Assembly: GCA_963843085.1 (NCBI GenBank)
Contig: CAWJJG010000011.1
Location: 992,001 to 1,056,000, forward strand
From: DASUPK01 sp963843085
Lineage (GTDB): Bacteria > Actinomycetota > Thermoleophilia > Solirubrobacterales > 70-9
Length of the DNA: 64,000 nt
Reading direction: 5' to 3'
A program made the translations under genes and the position numbers. This document shows, piece after piece, positions 59,742 through 64,000 of this stretch; position 1 is the first letter of the stretch, and each line of letters starts with the position of its first letter. The notes below the pieces were generated by a model. It was given only the letters and a program-made list of their open reading frames with translations, did no database searches and was not told the DNA's origin.

Positions 59742-60290
59742 GTGTCCGCCGGGAGGGGAACCCTCGCAACCGTGTCCGCCGTCGTCGCCCTCGTCGGCGC
59801 ACTCCTCGTGCCCGCTTCGGCGGCGGCCGGGTCCTCGACCGCTCAGCTCTCCGCGAAGTCCAAGCACCGGACCAAGTTCGTCTTCCTGAAGGCGACGGTC
59901 GGCTCCGACGGCTTCGCCACCCCCGGCCAGCCCGAGACGATCTCGATCTCGAGGATGGCGCCGAAGGCGAAGATCGCCGTCTTCATCGAGCCGCCCCCGA
60001 CCACGCTCCAGTGCGGCGAGCTCTACTTCTGCGACGTCGCGCCGGCCGGGCCAGCACCGGGTTCACCGCCCTTCGTCGCGAACGCCAAGGGCCGGGCGGT
60101 GCTCACCTTCGTGATGCCGGACAGCTACTTCCTGGAGACCGATCCGTTCAACCCGAAGATCCGGACGCCGGTGACGTTCATGGACCAGCAGCGGATCCAC
60201 ATCGACGTACAGGGGACCTCGAAGGTCCGGCGCGTCCGCCGCGAGGCCTTCGGCTTCGCGCGGGCGGCCGTGCAGCTGGCGTCGTCCTGA
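59742..60290 (+). CDS. Secreted protein, function unknown
   Basis: 182 aa from GTG 59742; a longer frame reaches 59583 but overlaps the sigma gene's promoter side. Signal peptide: LATVSAVVALVGALLV, cleavage near ASAAAG. The mature part begins with a Lys-rich stretch (KSKHRTKFVFLKATV) and looks like one beta-sandwich domain with two cysteines (QCGELYFCDV). No family recognised. It is divergent from the sigma factor, so it is a candidate member of its regulon. Confidence 0.7.
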   Translation: MSAGRGTLATVSAVVALVGALLVPASAAAGSSTAQLSAKSKHRTKFVFLKATVGSDGFATPGQPETISISRMAPKAKIAVFIEPPPTTLQCGELYFCDVAPAGPAPGSPPFVANAKGRAVLTFVMPDSYFLETDPFNPKIRTPVTFMDQQRIHIDVQGTSKVRRVRREAFGFARAAVQLASS

Positions 60291-60509
60291 TCGAAACCGA
60301 CGGCGTTGGCGACTTTCCGACCCCCGGGGGACGGAAACGCGCCAACCGGCCAGATCTCGGCCCAGCACGTTCAGGAGACGTCACCGGACGATCGTTGGGG
60401 CCGGAACGGCAACGAGCCGTGATCGAGGTTCCGCCGCCTCCGCCACCTGCCCCATAGCTGCGATCCATCTGGCGCTGCCCAAGGCGGCCGTAGCTATCCT
60501 CGCCCGTCC

Positions 60510-61457
<948 letters not shown>

Positions 61458-61518
61458 CGGCCACCCCTCCCGCACCGGCACGCCCTACCGCGTCAAGGAC
61501 TGGCTCTAGCCTCCAGGC

Positions 61519-62370
61519 GTGGCACCCGGCGCGAACTCCACTCGTCCCGCCGTGTCGGTCGTGATCGGGACGCTCAACCGCCGCTGGTATCTGAAGCGGA
61601 CGATCGCGAGCGTTCGAGCCGAGATGAGCTATCCCGAGGCGGAGATCGTGGTCGTCGACGGAGGCTCGGACGACGGCACCCTGCGCTGGCTCCTCAAGCA
61701 GAGGGACGTGATCACGATCGTCCAGCACAACCGCGGGCGCCGGGGCGGGCGAACGCTTCCCCGCCGCTCCTGGGGCCACTTCATGAACCTCGGCTTCAGG
61801 GCAGCCTCGGCTCCCTACATCTGCATGCTGAGCGACGACTGCCTGCTGGTGCCGGGCGCCATCCGTCACGGCCTCGAGAAGTTCGCTCGTGACGGCGATG
61901 GCGTCGGGGCCCTGGCCTTCTGGTGGCGAAACTGGCCCGAGCACGAGGAGTACTCCATCGGCCGAACCTTCGGCGACAACCTCTTCGTGAATCACGGCAT
62001 GTTCCGGCGTGAGGCGCTCGCTGCGGTCGGGTTCGCGGACGAGGAGGAGTTCGGCTTCTACCACGGGGACGGCGACCTCGCCCTGCGAATGCAGGACGCC
62101 GGGTGGACGTGCTCGGACTCACCGTCCTCCTTCGTCGAGCACTTTGCGCTCGCCAACGTCCCCCAGCGGGCGGCGAACCTCCAGACGGAGCGACGCGACT
62201 GGGCCGCTTTCGAGCGTCGTTGGATCCATCTCGGTCGCCCGGCGACCGACTGGGAGACGGTCTCCTACGACGACCCAGACGGGACGGTGCGCCGCTACTG
62301 GGGGACGGGGGGCCTCCTCCGGGCCCGCCTCAACCGGCTGCGTTTCCGCCTCTCAGCGAGGCTCGCCTAG
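61519..62370 (+). CDS. Family 2 glycosyltransferase
   Basis: 283 aa from a GTG. GT-A fold: SVVIGTLNRRWYLKRTIAS, then VVVDGGSDDGTL, and the D-x-D-like motif in MLSDDCLLVPGA. Later HGDGDLALRMQDAGW holds an acceptor-side acidic residue. No membrane helix. It transfers an activated sugar; the donor may be the UDP-xylose made by the preceding gene, which is inference. Acceptor unknown. Confidence 0.87.
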   Translation: MAPGANSTRPAVSVVIGTLNRRWYLKRTIASVRAEMSYPEAEIVVVDGGSDDGTLRWLLKQRDVITIVQHNRGRRGGRTLPRRSWGHFMNLGFRAASAPYICMLSDDCLLVPGAIRHGLEKFARDGDGVGALAFWWRNWPEHEEYSIGRTFGDNLFVNHGMFRREALAAVGFADEEEFGFYHGDGDLALRMQDAGWTCSDSPSSFVEHFALANVPQRAANLQTERRDWAAFERRWIHLGRPATDWETVSYDDPDGTVRRYWGTGGLLRARLNRLRFRLSARLA

Positions 62371-62663
62371 GCAGCCGCGGGCTCCGGGTCGGGCCGAACG
62401 ATCACGGTGTCCGCGACCTCGAGCACCTCGTCGGCGGGCATGTCGACGCGCTTCGCGTGTTCGCGCACCGACTCGATGTCGGTGGCCTGGTAGATGCAGA
62501 CGGTGCCCAGGGTGCCGCCGTCCTCCTTGATCACGTAGCTGCGGATCCAGGCGATGTCGTCGGGGAAGTCGCTTTCGGCGACCTGCTTCGAACGTTCGGC
62601 CGTGGCCTCGAGCTCGGCGGGTGACTGCCATGCCTTCTCCCGGCGGATGACGTACGTGTTCAT
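62367..62663 (-). CDS. DUF4242 family small protein
   Basis: 98 aa from ATG 62663 with AAAGGAG four bases upstream; the open frame to 62879 is rejected. It begins MNTYVIRREKAWQSPAELEA, continues with VAESDFPDDIAWIRSYVI and GTVCIYQATDIESVREHA, the ferredoxin-like DUF4242 fold. Family members such as the nickel-binding SCO4226 are known. It is divergent from the TetR gene; the operator between them probably serves both. Confidence 0.83.
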   Translation of the reverse strand: MNTYVIRREKAWQSPAELEATAERSKQVAESDFPDDIAWIRSYVIKEDGGTLGTVCIYQATDIESVREHAKRVDMPADEVLEVADTVIVRPDPEPAAA

Positions 62664-62681
62664 GGCGCTCCTTTCGGATTT

Positions 62682-62698
62682 ACCGACTGTTAGTCGGT
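62682..62698. promoter_or_regulatory. TetR-type operator
   Basis: ACCGACT-GTT-AGTCGGT, a perfect 7-bp inverted repeat, in the gap between the divergent DUF4242 gene and the TetR gene. Its form and place are those of a TetR autoregulatory operator. Confidence 0.7.
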
Positions 62699-62717
62699 TA
62701 ATGTACAGGAAATGGTG

Positions 62718-63317
62718 ATGAGCGTGGACACCCCGAAGCGCGGGCGCCCCAGCGAGGGTGCGCGCGACGCGGTGCTCGCCGCCGCCCGCCGCCTCTTCAT
62801 CGAACGGGACTACGGCGAGGTGAGCACCGCGGATGTACTCGAGGAGGCCGGCGTCAGCCGCGGCGCCCTCTACCACCACTTCCCGAGCAAGCGGGAGCTC
62901 TACCGGGAGGTATGGCGCAATTCCGAGCGCCTGCTGATCGAGCGCCTCGCGGCATCCGCCGCAGAAGCCAAGACCCCCTTCGAGGTACTGGTGCTCGGCT
63001 TTCGCGCATATCTGGACGAGGCGGCCACCAACCGGGAGCTGCAGCGGATCGGGTTGCTGCAGAGCAGGACCGTTCTCGGCTGGGAGGCGTGGCGCGAGGG
63101 GATCAAGGACCTCGGGCTCGCCATGATGCGCGGAGGGATCGAGGCCGCGATGGAATCCGGCGACCTACGGCGCGGCGACCCGGAGGCGACGGCGCACCTG
63201 TTGCTGGCCGCGCTGATCGAAGCGGGCCTCCTGATCGCAACCTCCAGCGACCGCGCGACGGCCCGGGCGACGGCCGAGCCCCCGCTGATGGAGATGCTCG
63301 AGGGCTTGCGGGCCTAG
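62718..63317 (+). CDS. TetR-family transcriptional regulator
   Basis: 199 aa from ATG 62718, chosen for GGA at 7-base spacing; ATG 62712 is an alternative. N-terminal helix-turn-helix: DAVLAAARRLFIERDYGEV, then VLEEAGVSRGALYHHFPSKRELY. The C-terminal ligand domain is helical with Arg/Glu-rich surface (EAWREGIKDLGLAMM). It probably represses the divergent DUF4242 gene. Ligand unknown. Confidence 0.92.
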   Translation: MSVDTPKRGRPSEGARDAVLAAARRLFIERDYGEVSTADVLEEAGVSRGALYHHFPSKRELYREVWRNSERLLIERLAASAAEAKTPFEVLVLGFRAYLDEAATNRELQRIGLLQSRTVLGWEAWREGIKDLGLAMMRGGIEAAMESGDLRRGDPEATAHLLLAALIEAGLLIATSSDRATARATAEPPLMEMLEGLRA

Positions 63318-64000
63318 TTACTTCGCAGGAACGTCGGTCGGCATCTTGGTCTGCCGATCGATCAGCTTCTTGAAGGTGCGGTCGGGGAGGTTGCCCTTGA
63401 GGCGAGCTGCGATCTTCGCGTCGCGGCCGACCAGGTAGCGGTGCTTGGGCTTCTCGGAGCGGATCGCGGTGTGGATCGCCTTCGCCACCTTCTCCGGTGG
63501 GATCCCGCGGCTGGCCGTCTCGCTCAGGACCTCGTCCATTCGCTTCAGCTGCTTGCCGTAGAGGCGCTTGGTGTTCGCCGGCATCTTCGAGACCTGATCC
63601 TCGATCGTCTCCGCCCCCTTGGACCAGATCGGGGTGTCGATGCTGCCCGGCTCGATCACGACGACGTCGATGCCCCAGGGGTGCAGCTCCTGCCGCAGCG
63701 ACTCGCCGAGGGCCTCGACCGCGAACTTGGAGGTGTTGTACGGGGACATGAACGGACTGGCGATTCGCCCCCCGATGGAGGCGATGAAGACGATCGTCCC
63801 CGGCGCCTTCCGGATCAGCGGCAGGAACGCCTGCGTGACGGCCACCTGGCCGACGAGATTCACCTCGAGCACGTTGCGCAGTACGTCCAGGTCCATGGTC
63901 TCGACCGGCCCGCCATCGCCGACACCGGCGTTGTTGACCAGCCCAACGAGGCCGTCCTTGCCGACGGCCCGCTGCACCTTGTCCTTGGCGGACTTGATCG
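63318..64000 (-). CDS. SDR-family oxidoreductase (5' end outside window)
   Basis: The frame is still open at the window end, so the N terminus with the cofactor motif is missing. The visible part has LVNNAGVGDGGPVETMDLD, the Ser in FIASIGGRIASPF, the Tyr/Lys pair in YNTSKFAVEALGESL, and PGSIDTPIWSKG. This is a classical SDR with a long basic C terminus (YLVGRDAKIAARLKGNL). Its substrate is not readable. Confidence 0.87.
   Translation of the reverse strand, partial: IKSAKDKVQRAVGKDGLVGLVNNAGVGDGGPVETMDLDVLRNVLEVNLVGQVAVTQAFLPLIRKAPGTIVFIASIGGRIASPFMSPYNTSKFAVEALGESLRQELHPWGIDVVVIEPGSIDTPIWSKGAETIEDQVSKMPANTKRLYGKQLKRMDEVLSETASRGIPPEKVAKAIHTAIRSEKPKHRYLVGRDAKIAARLKGNLPDRTFKKLIDRQTKMPTDVPAK

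Overview
The window is about 64 kb of very GC-rich bacterial DNA with short intergenic gaps, many ATGA/GTGA/TGATG start-stop overlaps and frequent GTG or TTG starts. Gene content suggests an actinobacterium of the Thermoleophilia/Solirubrobacterales type: an InhA-like enoyl reductase, a class II B12-dependent ribonucleotide reductase with NrdR, a lysine/alanine-rich TopA tail, COG4315 lipoproteins and several secreted repeat-poor proteins typical of that class. The lineage is inferred from family resemblance, not from a marker gene.

Layout. 1-1.8 kb: an HPr-kinase-like P-loop protein (cut by the window edge) facing a PF14907-type nucleotidyltransferase, a pair known from lasso-peptide clusters. 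1.9-6.1 kb: secreted trypsin-like protease, secreted alpha/beta hydrolase, tRNA-Thr(CGT), crotonase. 6.1-13.1 kb: one minus-strand type II fatty-acid synthesis operon, fabD-fabH-fabG-acpP-fabF-carboxyltransferase-MaoC dehydratase-InhA-like fabI. 13.2-18.2 kb: two two-component systems. The first (GAF histidine kinase plus NarL-type regulator) sits directly upstream of the fab operon and is bracketed by two copies of one 16-bp palindrome. 18.2-24.4 kb: holB-like, tmk, a histone-tail-like membrane protein, a decayed secreted-protein gene and an archaeal-type topA. 24.5-34.9 kb: sugar epimerase, secreted GH31, siroheme-type dehydrogenase, methyltransferase, ABC exporter, PAQR/hemolysin III protein, and an MFS exporter divergent from an XRE/MmyB-like regulator. 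35-38.5 kb: nrdR-nrdJ with an NrdR box. 38.6-42 kb: lipoprotein, isochorismatase-like hydrolase and two convergent diguanylate cyclases. 42-48.9 kb: an amine-metabolism operon (membrane protein, class III transaminase, flavin amine oxidase, MBL hydrolase), a divergent MFS-MerR pair and PhzF. 49-52.3 kb: a CsoR-controlled metal locus (permease-YHS, CDF, methyltransferase) with a divergent, apparently leaderless promoter pair on a CsoR-type operator. 52.4-60.3 kb: frameshifted SGNH hydrolase, degenerate GGDEF/HD-GYP protein, Ca2+/H+ antiporter, two interrupted secreted-protein genes, and an ECF sigma factor fused to a zinc-finger anti-sigma module, a membrane segment and a Ser/Gly tail. 60.5-64 kb: UDP-glucuronate decarboxylase, GT2, DUF4242 protein divergent from TetR, and an SDR cut by the window end.

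No CRISPR array, insertion sequence, prophage or rRNA was seen. Four loci carry apparent frameshifts or stops, all in secreted-protein-type genes; they may be real decay or assembly error. The regulatory architecture around the fab operon, the sigma/anti-sigma fusion and the left-edge RiPP-like pair are the best candidates for undescribed biology.
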